Shown piece after piece: positions 45,165 through 58,139 of a DNA stretch of 64,000 bases. Positions within the stretch are counted from its first letter, which is position 1, and the number at the start of each line of letters is the position of its first letter. A model generated the notes under the pieces. It was given only the letters and a program-made list of their open reading frames with translations. It ran no database searches and was not told the DNA's origin. The position numbers were made by a program, and so were the translations under genes. This stretch comes from Aquanectria penicillioides. Lineage: Eukaryota; Ascomycota; Sordariomycetes; Hypocreales; Nectriaceae. Location: NCBI GenBank assembly GCA_003415625.1, contig PYIU01000006.1, positions 4,216,001 to 4,280,000 on the forward strand, written 5' to 3'.

Positions 45165-47169
45165 ATTTATAAGGGTTGGCTAATTAAGGTAATATAAAAT
45201 AGGTCTTTAAATAACTTATATATTATATATAAGCTTTAATTTATTAAGCATTAATTTATTGCTTAGTAATATATCTTTTATTTAAGGTATAGTAGTATAT
45301 TTATATAGCTATACTTAAGAGCCTTACTATTTATTAAAGTAAGTCCTCTATCTCTTTATAATTATCTCCCTTTCTTTTAAGCCTAATCCCTTAGGCTTAA
45401 GATTATTATTGCTTATATATATATTATAATTGCCCTATAATTTATTTATATATATATCTAAATATTCTATAATTATTTATTAGTTCTATAATAGTTATTT
45501 TAAGTTATATTTATATAATATTATTATTATTATTATTTTATATTATAATAGTCTATTTTAATTAATAGTAACCTACTATAATATAAACTGCTTTATAATA
45601 TTTAGTTAATAGCTTATTATATAAACTTTAATCTTTTCTTTTCCTTTTTATATTTTATATAATAGTTTAACTTATTTACTATACCTTTATTAAACCTTTT
45701 ATAATATCTTTTCTTTTTTAGGCCCCTTTAGTATTAGCCTATTAAAAATAGTATTGTAATAACCCTTTTATTAATTAGTTTATAAATAAAAGTTCTTACT
45801 TTTACTGCCTTTTGCAAAAATACAATAATTTTTCCTTTATTTACTATATTAGTTTATAAACTGCCTAATATATAGTTTGCTAAAATGCCAATTAATTTTA
45901 TAGTATAATATATTATTTAATGTTTTTTATTTATTTTTTATTTATTTTATTTAAATCCTTAATAAGCTTTAGTTAATTGCAATTTAATACTAAAATTGCC
46001 TTACTAAAGCCTACTTTATTAATAAGCCTAACTTTAATAATAACCCTTTTTTATGCATTAAGCATTAATGCTTTATATATACTATTAAGTCTATTGCTAA
46101 TGCCTAGCATTATATCTATAATGCTATTAAAAAAGGCCTTTATTGCTATACTATTTTTACTATATAATCTATTTAATATTAACTTAAGAAAGTAACTTTA
46201 CTTTATAATCTTTTTATTTTAAATTTTTAGTTTTAAGTAAATATTTTTTATTAGTTATTTATTAATTGTTTATTATTAATTTATATTAATATTAATTTAT
46301 TTCTAATAGTCTTATATACCTTTATAATTATTTTACCTTAATTATTTCTTTTTATACTTATAATAATAGTTTGCTTTATAACCTAAACTGCTTGCTTAAT
46401 GCCCTTTAGTATATATATAAGACTTCTATAAATATTGCTAAAAAATATAATCTATTTAAGTAGCTAATTGCAATAGCCCTTTATATATTAAAAGCCTTAT
46501 AGCTCTATTATAAGAATTCTACTCCTTAAATCACTATAAAGTATATTAGCTGCCCCTTTATTTATTATAGAGCAATTAATAGCCTTCTATTTAATAATAT
46601 TAAAGGTTTTAGCCTTAATAATAGAGATAATATTTTTAATAATGCATTATTTATAGCTAGCAATATAGGCAGTACTTCTATTTATACTATTAATAAATAT
46701 ACTGCCTTTATTATACCTTTTATTAAGTCTATTAAATCTTAAGGCAAGTCTATTATTAGGCCTAAAAAGCCTATAGCCCTATTAATTGCTTGCCCTTTTA
46801 TAAATATTTAATGCTTTACTTTAGCTTTAGAAATTAATGCTATAATATTGGCCCATTTAAGTATTCCCTTTTTATTTAATAAGGATTTATATAAAACTTT
46901 ATTGCCCCTTTTTTAACCTTCTTTTAAAAGGTAGGCAGCCCTTACTATTATACTACTAATACCTATTATTAATAGTATTGCTAGCTTATTATATGCTTAA
47001 TAATCTATTATACCCTTTTTAACCTTAGCTTAATCTTTTAGAAATGCATTTAACTTTACTATTAGTAATAGTAATAATAATAATAAAAATATTCTTATTG
47101 CTATTCCTATTTATAAAGGTAAAAGCAAGCATTTAATAAGTGCTTATTGCTCTTTTAGTTTTATTATTG
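45165..47169 (+). repeat. ~2.0-kb direct repeat, copy 2
   Basis: Second copy of the 41650-43645 block in the same orientation, separated from it by about 1.5 kb. The frame at 45977-46195 corresponds to the one at 42457 with substitutions such as Ile/Thr and Asn/Ser caused by transitions. The two copies diverge abruptly after the shared AATAAG(C/T)GCTTATTGC motif. They could be long terminal repeats or two insertions of one element. Confidence 0.8.
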
Positions 47170-48734
47170 CTATACCTTTATCTTTTTTAGCAGTCCTAAA
47201 GCTTTTTGCTTTCTCTTTTAGCCTTATAGTAAAGAAACCTAAGGTTGCTTCTATACTAAAAAAGGCTAAAGTAGCTTCTATATTAAAAAAGGCAAAAGCT
47301 ACTTTTACTATTGCAATTTATTATAGTGCTTATTAAGTGCTAAAAAAGTCTATTTAATTATCTATTAATTTTTATTAATATATTTTAGTTTTTTATTTAA
47401 TAGTTAATTTAAGTATAGTAACCCTTAATAGTGCCTTTTTTATTATTGTATTATTTTACTCTTTTTGCTATATAGCAATCTATAATAGCATTAAATATAG
47501 TTTTTTAGTAAATTAATTAATAGTTAATCTTTTAGTTAATTAATTTAATATATATTTATTAACTGCTAATTAATTATTTAATATTATAATTTATTGTTCT
47601 ATTTTTAATAGATTTGCTTTACTTACTTATAGTACTTATATACCTTATTTTATATATTTACTAAATAATTTAAAGGCTTTTAGATATTATATTTTATTAG
47701 CCATTTTAATTACTTAATTTAATAAAACTTATTTTTCTCTATCTCTTTATAGAATACTATTTCCTTAACCTTTTATTTATCTTCTTTATCTTTTAGCTTA
47801 TAAAGGCTAGTTAATTATTTATTATTAGCTTAATGCACCTTTAACTATAGTTCTAAAAGCGCTATTAAAAATATATTATATATCCTTTAGTATTATTTTA
47901 ATAAATATACTTAATATACCTATTTATTAACTTTACTAGCTATTATAACCTTAATAAATCTTAAAGCTAGCTTTTTATTCTTAAAGTAAAAATTCTTAAT
48001 AAATAGCCCTATTATATTTCCTTTTTTATACTTTTTAAGTATATAGTTCTTATTATAATATTTAACTTAAGACTTTACTGCCTATTGCTAGCACTTTTAT
48101 ACTTTATTATATATTTATTAAATAGTTATAATGCATTCTATAATGCCTTAAACTTAAGTCTTTATTTATTATAGAATATATTTTATAACCCTTAAGTAAT
48201 AACTATAAAGGGCTTATATTAGCAATATACTAATAGTGCTATATTAGCTATTATTATATATAAATTCTACCTTTAGAAGTTATATTGCTTATTTCTAAAG
48301 TAAGCCCTTAATATATACTTATAGGTACTTCTTTAGGACTTAATTAATGCACTTTATTTAGCTATTTATTTAGGGATAGTATACTATAAATAGTTAATAA
48401 ATAGTTGCTTGCTCTTTTATTAAGTCTTTTTAAAACTAGCTAATAAAGAGCTTATCTTTATTATTTATAATACCTTCTAAAGTATTAAATTAATATTCTA
48501 TTTACTTATAAAGTAATTTTGCTAATTGCATTACTATAAGTAATTTTTTAGTAGGGATAAATATAATATATTTTATTATATAGTATATAATTACTAAAAT
48601 TGCATTATATTTCTTACTATTAGAATAGGCGCTATTAGGCAGCTTTATAATAAAGTCTATACTTATTTCTTAAAATAAATATATTAATAATAGCAATAAT
48701 TAAAGTTGCCTATAGGGCCTATGCCTTAATATAT
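47170..48734 (+). other. AT-rich unique spacer, possible ruined ORF with 27-bp repeat
   Basis: At 47244-47297 a 27-bp unit occurs twice in tandem, followed by a partial third, encoding a VASILKKAK-type nonapeptide. Downstream the plus-strand frame is long but broken by TAA/TAG. No family is recognised. Confidence 0.4.
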
Positions 48735-51700
48735 TATATTAGTAGATAGGGATACTGGCTAAAACACACACCCTACCCAAAAGGGTATAGGGTAAGTAGG
48801 TTCAATTAAAGATTAAATAGCCTTTTTAAGCAGCTACAAATAACTTAAAAAAGTGTTAAAGCATTTAATTAAATGCTTTAGAGTGTCCCTTAAAGAAAAG
48901 AAAGAAAGAAAATAGAGCAGAAAGTTATAAATAAAGTAATATTATAAGGGGCTATATTAGGACTTTAATAGGGTCTAAATGCAAGGAATTTAAAATTTTA
49001 AAAAAAAAATTAATTTAAGAAAACTGCCTGTTTATTTCCTATATCTTTAAGGTCCCTTTTATCTTCTTAACCAACCTAATAATAGATTAATCTATATTAC
49101 CCTAGACCCTAACTTATCCCTCCTTAATGCCTTAATGCTTGCCCTTAAGTAAACTAAAGGTATAATATAAAAGGAAAACTTTAAGCTTAATTTATTTAAA
49201 TGCAAAAAAAATCTTAAAGAAAGCATTTAATTAAATGCTTTATATCTATAATCTATTATTTAACCCACTATTATCTCCCTCTATAATTCATTTTACTTTT
49301 AACATTTAACCTCTCTATTTTAACTTTACTATTACCTTTCTTTATAATGCAGTTCCTAATTATAGTATTAATTAGCATAAAACTAATAAGTAGGAATTAA
49401 AGGTTTAAATGGCTTATAAGCAATAATTACAATCTTATTCTATTGATTTATTAAGATTAACCCTTTTAGTGTATAAAAGATCTAGCTCTTTATTTAAGGG
49501 AGTTTAAAAACAGTATATTAATTAATCTAAGGTAAATTTATTTATTTAATTTTAGTAGTTATCTTTCTTTTAGTAAGGGCAATATAGTTTAGGTTATAAT
49601 TACTTTATTAAATTTAAATAGTAATATTAGTAATATTTTTAACTATAGTATTAGTAATTATAGTATAACTCCTTTCTTTTGCTATATACTTAGCTAATTA
49701 AGAAATTAATAAAGATAGTATAAAGCGCTTATAAAAACTCTATTTATTATTTTTAGTAATAAATAAATTTAAGTCTATTTAATTAAATTGGTATAAAATA
49801 GCTAACTTAAATAAAGGTATCTATTAAATTAATTAAATTAATTTAATTACTTACTTTTTGCCTAAAGAGTTAATAAATATTTAATTAAATATATTAAAAT
49901 AAGTAAGTATATTTTAATTAATTTAAATTTCTTTTTTAAGTATACTTAATTAAGTAATACTTATATAAGTTAGTAAGCTAATAGGCAATTTATATAAAGG
50001 CTAAATAGATTTAATTATTAGTTTAAGCTTAATAGTAGGTTTAGGAATAGAAATCTTAAACTTAAAGTATAGACTATAAAGATAAATTACTTTAATGCTT
50101 TAACTTTAGCGGTTTAAGGCTTATTTAAAACCTTTTCCTTTATTATTACTTAAGGTAATAATAACTTTAGTGGATTTATTAATTTTAGTAGGAAATCTAT
50201 CTATTATTTAATACCTATAGATTTAATAGTATTTAATTAAATTATTAGCTAAAGGATAGTAAGGCAATTAAAGGCCTAATAATAAAGGTAGACTTATTTA
50301 ATAGCTATTGCCTTAAGGATTAAGCAGCTTTAGAATAATTTAATATTTATTTTTAGAAGTTTAGTAATTAACTTTCTTTTAGCTTATTATATAGTAATCT
50401 TTTAAATTAATATAAAGCTATTAAATATTAAAGAAACTATTTTAAAATCTTAAAATATAAATAGATTTTTAGGTTTTAGTAAGTTTTATAAGCTTATATT
50501 AATTAAAGAACTTTTTATTAATAATATTAAGTTCATTAAGGATAATAGTATTAATAAAGTCTTGTATTTAATTAGCATTTAAAGCAATTAATTAAGTACT
50601 TTTCCTTTATTTGCACTTAATAAGAACTTAATTATAGTGCATTAATACTAAAGAGGGATTGTTAATAGTATTATACTTACTATTAAAGATTAAAGGCTAG
50701 ATTATAAGGCATTTAATAATTAAAGTTTTAGTAAGTTTAACTATTCTATAGATATTAAGGAAGAGAAAGAAAGCATTTAAAAAGCTATATTTTTAATTTC
50801 TAGCTTACTTAATAATAGGTATAATAAAAACTAAGAAATTATAGAGCAGCCCTATTTTAGTTATAATCTCCCTTTATGCTATAATAAGTGTAATAGCTTG
50901 CTTATTCTAAAGGATATTAGCAATATTATAAATAATTAAATGCTTTAGCTATTTGTTTTAAATAAAGAAGCTTTAATAGATAGCATTAGTAAAGTAAGTA
51001 AAGCTAATTAATAGCCTTTTATTATATATTGCTTATTGGAATTCTATAGGCATAAAACCAATTAAATATTTAGTCTTTTTAATATTTATTTCTTTTAGTA
51101 AAAGCTTATAAAAAAAGCTTTTTTGCTTTTATTTATTCTTTTTAATTTTAGTGCTTATAATTAAAAGATTGGTTTAGTAAATTGTAAGGATATTAGTAAG
51201 TCTATAGGTAAGAGTAATAAAAAGAGCTTAAATATTAAAGTTTAAGGCCATTTCCTTTTTTTATAGGTTTTTAAATAAGTTTTATAGATCTTAATAATAG
51301 AATGTTTAGGCTTAGCAAAAGTTAAAAGAGAAGTCTTTAAAGCAATTAATATTAATAAATTAAGAATTTAAATTGCTTTTATTACTTAAAATAGGCCAAG
51401 TTTCTAACTTATTAAACTAATAATTCTAATTTATTTAAGGGTAAAATAGTATAAATTATTTATTAAGCAATTAATTAAATATTTTAATAGTATTTTCTTT
51501 ACTAAAAGAAAAGAAATCTTTAATCCTACCTTTATTTTAAATAATTCCTTTAGCTATATAGAGGTCTTTACTTAACATTAAAAATTGCGCCTTTAAAGTA
51601 GTTGCACTTAAGGTTGCTTTCTTTAGCCCTATTATAGAATAAAGTAAAAATTAATAAAGGGTTTAAAAGCTTATAATTAAATGCTTATAACTTAAAAGAT

Positions 51701-52903
51701 AAAGATTATTAGTGTTTTATAGGTATTATAAATAAAGTTAAAGTAATATAATTTACTATAAAATTATTAAAAGAAGGGAAAGAGTTATAGGCATAAAATA
51801 GATTAATATAATTTAAATGCTTTTATTTTTAGTTTAGTATTATTTAAGTAAATTATTATTTTAATATTTATATATATATAAATCTTAATAAGTTTTTAAA
51901 ATAGTATACTTTTTAGTATTTAATAAGAATTTTATTAATATTTAGTTTCTACCCTAAATCTTAGGGGTTAATTTCCTATTTATTATAAAAGTATTATATT
52001 AGCCCTTTCTTCTATTTCTTTCTTTTTAGCTTATTATTCTTTACCTCCTTAATTCTTTTATACCTTTAGTTATTACTGCAATTTTTATTCTTTATTTTGT
52101 AATAGCTTTATATTATAATAAGCTTAAGTCTTTTGCCTTTATACTTTATAATTATCTCTTTAATATATACAATCTTACTATTAGCTGTATTTAGGCTTTT
52201 AAATTCTTTTATTAATGCTTTACTTATTAATATATTTATAATAGTTTTTTCTATAAGGCTTTAATTAATGCTATTAGTATTGCTACTAAATAATTAATAA
52301 ATATCTCTTTTTATATTGCTTTTTAACTATTATTTTTATTTAATAATTAATTAAATACTTTTAGATTTAGTAATACTTTAATATTTAGATTTATAGCTTT
52401 TAAGCTTTTAATTAATTTAGCCAGCCCTTATATATTAAAATTGCCTTTAAGGAAAATAGTAAGTAAACTAATTGTAAACTTATTTAATAGTTTATTTTAT
52501 AATTACTATTTTACAATTTAATACTTTATTTTAAAGTAGATCTTCTCCTTTAGCGCTAACTTCAATCTATATATATCCCTATAGAATGGGCTTATCTAAT
52601 AAAGTACTTTTTAATTTAGCTGCTAACTTACCTTAAGTATATTAAAGCATTTATTATTGCCTTTATTAAATATATTAACCCCTTTATATATTATAAATGC
52701 ATTTAATTATATACTTCTATAGTTTTTATTTATAATAAATATATTCTTACTTCCTTTTATATATATATTTTAGCATTAAGTTATATAGATAGCTACTATA
52801 TTAATTATATTTAAAATAATCAATCTAAATATAAATAAAGCTTTCTTTATAGATATTAATTAAAGGGTCTTTATAAAGGCCCTTATAACTTTCCTTTAGG
52901 TAG
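48735..52903 (+). repeat. 4.17-kb tandem unit, copy A
   Basis: This unit is followed without spacer by a second copy at 52904. Landmarks keep an offset of 4169-4171 over the whole length, so indels are few and differences are transitions. It opens with a conserved GC-rich hairpin (48770-48793; ACCCTA-CCC arm, AAAA loop, GGG-TAGGGT arm with a TA bulge). Perfect palindromes with core GCATTTAATTAAATGC lie at 48857-48880 and 49220-49241. The middle contains plus-strand coding-like stretches. I cannot assign it to a transposon class. Confidence 0.85.
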
Positions 52904-55900
52904 TATATTAATAAATAGGGACACTGGCTAAAACACACACCCTACCCAAAAGGGTATAGAGTAAGTAGGTTTAGTTAAAGACCGAATAGCCTTTTTAAGT
53001 AGCTATAAATAACTTAAAAGAGTATTAAAGCATTTAATTAAATGCTTTAGAGTATCCCTTAAAGAAAAGAAAGAAAGAAAATAGGGCAGAAAGTTATAAA
53101 TAAAGTAATATTATAAGGGGCTGCACTAAAACTTTAATAAGGTCTAAATGCAAGGAATTTAGAATTTTAAAAATAAAAATTAATTAAAGAAAACTGCCTA
53201 TTTATTTCCTATATCTTTAAGGTCCCTTTTATCTTTTTAACTAACCTAATAATAGATTGATCTATATTACCCTAAACCCTAACTTATCCCTCCTTAATGC
53301 CTTAATACTTGCCCTTAAGCGGACTAAAGGTATAATACAAAAGGAAAACTTTAAGCTTAATCTATTTAAATGCAAAGAAAATCTTAAAGGAAGCATTTAA
53401 TTAAATGCTTTATACCTATAATCCATTATTTAACCCACTATTATCTCCCTCTATAATTTATTCTACTTTTAATACTTAACCTCCCTATTTTAACTTTACT
53501 ATTACCTTCCTTTATAATGCAATTTCTAATTGCAGTATTAATTAGTATAAAACTAGTAAGCAAAAATTAAAGGTTTAAATGGCTTATAAGCAGCAGTTAT
53601 AATCTCATCCCACTAGTTTACTAAAATTAACCCTTTTAGTATATAAAAGATCTAGCTCTTTATTTAAGGGAGTTTAAAAATAGCCTATTAATTAATTTAA
53701 GGCAAATTTATTTATTTAATTTTAGCAGTTATCTTTCTTTTAGTAAGGGCAATATAGTTTAGGTTATAATTACTTTATTAGGTTTAAATAATAGTATTAA
53801 TAATGTTTTTAATTATAGTATTAGCAATTATAGTATAACTCCCTTCTCTTACTATACACTTAGCTAATTAAGGAATTAATAAAGGCAGTATAGAGTGCTT
53901 ATAAAAACTCTATTTATTACTTTTAGCAATAGGCAAATTTAAGTCCATTTAATTAAATTGCTATAAAATAGCTAACTTAAATAAAGATATCTATTAAACT
54001 AATTAAATTAACTTAATTACTTACTCTTTGCCTAAAGAGTTAATAAACATTTAATTAAATACATTAAAATAAGCAAGTATATTTTAGTTAATCTAGATTT
54101 CTTTTTTAAATGCACTTAATTAAGCAGTGCTTATACAAATTAGTAAACTAATAGGCAATTTATATAGGGGCTAGGCAGGTTTAATCACTAGTTTAGGCTT
54201 AATAATAGATTTAGGGGTAGAAGTCTTAGACTTAAGGTATAGACTGTAAAGGCAAGTTACTTTAATGCTTTAACTTTAGCGGTTTAGGGCTTATCTAAAA
54301 CCTTTTCCTTTATTATCACTTAAGGTAATAATAACTTTAGTAGACTTATTAATCTTAGCGGAAAATCCATCTATTATCTAATACCTATAAGTTTAATAGT
54401 ATTTAATTAAATTATTAGCTAAAGAATAGTAGGGCAGTTAAAAGCCTAATAGTAAAGGTAGACTTATTTAATAGCTATTGCCCTAAGGATTAAGTGGCTT
54501 TAGGACAATTTAATATTTATTTCTAAAAGTTTAATAATTAACTCCCTTTTAGCTTATTGCATAATAACCTTTTAGATTAATATAGAGCTACTAAATATTA
54601 AGGGAACTATTTTAAAATTTTAGGATATAAATAGATTTTTAGGTTTTAGTAAGTTCTATAAGCTTATATTAATTAAAAAACTTTCTATTAGCAATATTAA
54701 GTTTATTAAGAATAATAATACTAATAAAGTCTTGCATTTAATTAATATCTAAAGCAATTAATTAAATACTTTTCCCTTATTTGCATTTAATAAGAACCTA
54801 ATTGTAATGCATTAATGCTAAAGGGGGATTATTAATAGTATTATAACTGCTATTAAAGATTAAGGGCTAAATTATAAGGCATTTAATAATTAAAGTTCTA
54901 ATAAGTCTAACTATTCCCTAAATATTAAGGAAAAAAAGAAAAGCACTTAAAAAACTACATTTTTAATTTCTAGCTTACTTAATAATAGGCATAATAAAAA
55001 TAAAGAAATTATAGGGCAACCCTATTTCAATTATAATCTCCCTCTATACTATAGCAAGTATAACAGCTCGCTTATTCTAAAGGATATTAGCAGTATTATA
55101 AATAATTAAATGCTTTAACTATCTATCCTAAATAAAGAAGCTTTAATAGATAGCATTAGTAAAGTAAGCAAAGCCAACTAATAGCCTTTTATTATATATT
55201 GCTTATTAGAACTCTATAGGCATAAAACCAATTAAATATTTAGTCTTTTTAATATTTATTTCTTTTGGTAAAAGCTTATAAAAGAAACTCTTTTACTTCT
55301 ATTTATTCTTTTTAATTTTAATGCTTATAATTAAAAGATTAATTCAGTAAATCGCAAGAATATTAATAAGTCTATAAGTAAGGGTAGTAAAAAGGGCTTA
55401 AATACTAAAGTTTAAGGCCATTTCTTTCTTCTATAGGTTTTTAAACAAGTCCTATAGATCTTAATAATAAAATGTTTAGGCTTAGCAAGAATTAAAAGGG
55501 AAGTCTCTAAAGCAATTAATATTAATAAGCCAAAAATCCAAATTGCTTTTATTACCTAAAATAGGCCAAGTTTCTAACTTATTAGACTAATAATCCTAAT
55601 TTATTTAAGGGTAGAATAGTATAGATTGACTATTAAGCAATTAATTAAATGTTTTAATAGTGTTTTTTTTGCCAAAAGAAAAGAAATCTTCAATCCTACC
55701 TTTATTTTAGATAACTCCTTTAGCTATATAAAGATCTTTACTTAACATTAAAAATTATGCCTTTAAAGTAATCACACTTAAGGTTACTTTCTTTAGCCCT
55801 ATTATAGAATAAAGTAAAGGTCAATAAAGGGTTTAAAAGCTTATAATTAAATGCTTATAACTTAAAAAATAAAGATTATTAGTATTTTATAGGTATTATA

Positions 55901-57076
55901 AATAAAGTTAAAGTAATATAACTTACTATAAAATTATTAAAAGAAGGGAAAGAGTTATAAGCATAAGGCAGATTAATATAACTTAAGCACCTTTATTTTT
56001 AATTTAGTATTATTTAAGTAAATTACTATTTTAATATTTATATATATATAAATACTAATAAGTTTCTTAAAATAGTATACTTTTTAATATTTAATAAGAA
56101 TTTTATTAATATTTAATTTCTACCTTAAATCTTAAGGGTTAATTTCCTATTTATTATAAAAGCACTGTATTAGCCCTCCCTCCTATTCCTTTCTTTCTTG
56201 CTTATTATTCTTTACCTCTTTAATTCTCTTGCACCTTTAGCTATTACTGCAATTTTCATTCTTTATCTTATAATAGCTTTATATTACAATAAGCTTAAGT
56301 CTCTTGCCTTTACACCTTACAATTATCTCCCTAATATATGCAATCTCACTATTAGCTATATTTAGGCTTTTAAATTCTCTTATTAGTACTTTACTTATTA
56401 GCATACCTATAATAGTTTCTTCTATAAGGCTTTAATTAATGCTATTAGTACTGCCATTAAACAACTAATAAATACCCCTTTTTGCATTGCTTTTTAATTA
56501 TTATTTTTATTTAGTAATTAATTAAATACTTTTAGATTTAGCAATACTTTAATATTTAGATTTATAGCTTTTAAGCTCTTAATTAACTTAGCTAGCCCTT
56601 ATATATTAAAATTGCCTTTAAGAAAGATAGCAAGCAAACTAATTGTAAACTTACTTAATAGTTCATTTTATAATTGCCATTTTATAATTCAATACTTCAT
56701 TTTAAAGTAGATCTTCTCCTTTAGCGCTAACTTCAGTCTATATATATCCCTATAAAATGGGCTTACCTAATAGAGTACTTCTTAACTTAGCTATTAACTT
56801 ACCTTAAGTATATTAAGGCATTTATTATTGCCTTTATTAAATATACTAACCCCCTTATATATTATAAATGCATTTAATTATATACTTCTACAGTTTCTGC
56901 CTATAATAAATACATCCTTACTCCCTTCTATATATATATTTTAGCATTAAATTATATAAATAGCCACTATACTAATTATATTTAAAACGGTTAATCTAAA
57001 TGTAAATAGAGCTTCCTTTATAAATACTAACTAAAGGGTTCTTATAAAGGCCCTTATAACTTTCCTTTAGGTAGTA
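52904..57076 (+). repeat. 4.17-kb tandem unit, copy B
   Basis: Second head-to-tail copy of the preceding unit. The hairpin is at 52939-52962 with one G-to-A change in its right arm (TAGGGT to TAGAGT). The palindromes are at 53026-53049 and 53391-53410. Both units end with the same CTTATAACTTTCCTTTAGG block (about 52883 and 57054). Copy B is followed by unrelated sequence. Confidence 0.85.
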
Positions 57077-58139
57077 TAAATACTATTAATAAGTTTACTT
57101 AGCCATTAACTTTTACAGTAGATTTTCTTAGGCTAACTACTTGCCTATAAATTGTATGCAATTTTCCTACTAGCAATACAGCTAGTAATCGCCAGTTAAT
57201 TAAGCAAGCATAAAAAGTATTTAATTAAAAGCATAAAGTAGGTTTCAGTCAATAAAAATAATAGTCTTTAGCTTATCTTTTAGTATAAACTAATTAAGCA
57301 TAGTTTTCAATTTATTAATAATAGTTTAATAGATAGAAGATAGCGCTATAAAGCAATTAATTAAGTGTTTCTATACCCTTTAAAGCTATTGCTATTATTG
57401 TATTATTTTAATAACCTTAAAACTTAATTTCTATTAAATATATCTAGATTTTTAAATTTTTTATAGATATTAACATTTTATTTCCTACTATTTTCTATGC
57501 ATTTTTACCCATTTTTAAATAATTTTAACCCTTTTGCTATAATTTCTAGGCATTTTTATTCTATTTTTATTAATTTTTAGTATAATTTTTAAAGTTTTTA
57601 GATAGATTTTAAGGGATTTTTAGGGATTTTTAGCATTTTCTTAGGGTTTTTAGCCAATTTTTAGTTATTTTTATTTAGTTTTATTTAGTTTTACTATCCT
57701 TTTGCTTGCCTTTAATTGCTCTTTATTTTACTTCCTTACTTTATTTTAAGTGGCTTATCTTTTTTTAATATAGTATTAGTTTTAGTATCTCCACTTCCCT
57801 TTTTTTAACCCCTAATACCCCTCCTTTAATAGCAATCTAGCTATTCTTAGCCTAATGCTATTGCTAACTATTTAATTAATTGCTTACTATATTTTAGTAC
57901 TGCATTTACTAATTGCTATTTATCTTTAGAATTTAAACTTTAATAATCTTCTTAGGCCTAATATAAATGCATATTATAGTATTATTATTTAAGCTTTTTA
58001 TAGCATTTAAATTAAGTTCATTCTATTTCTGCTATTCTATAGACCTAATTTGCATTTAATTAAATGCTTCCCTTTCTCTCCTTACCCTTAATAGTACTTC
58101 CTAACTTACACTAAAAGTCTTTTTATTATCCTTACTTAC
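57077..58139. other. AT-rich spacer with T-rich degenerate repeats
   Basis: At 57470-57700 a motif ATTTTTAG(G/C) recurs many times at irregular 10-25 bp steps. This may be the 3' part or LTR of the minus-strand Gypsy element that follows, but no LTR pair can be identified because its other end lies outside the window. Confidence 0.4.

Noticed and set aside
57470..57700. Telomere-like repeat (TTTTTAGGG)
   Set aside because: The motif is irregular and T-rich, with no tandem TTAGGG; it is better seen as low-complexity sequence near the retroelement end.
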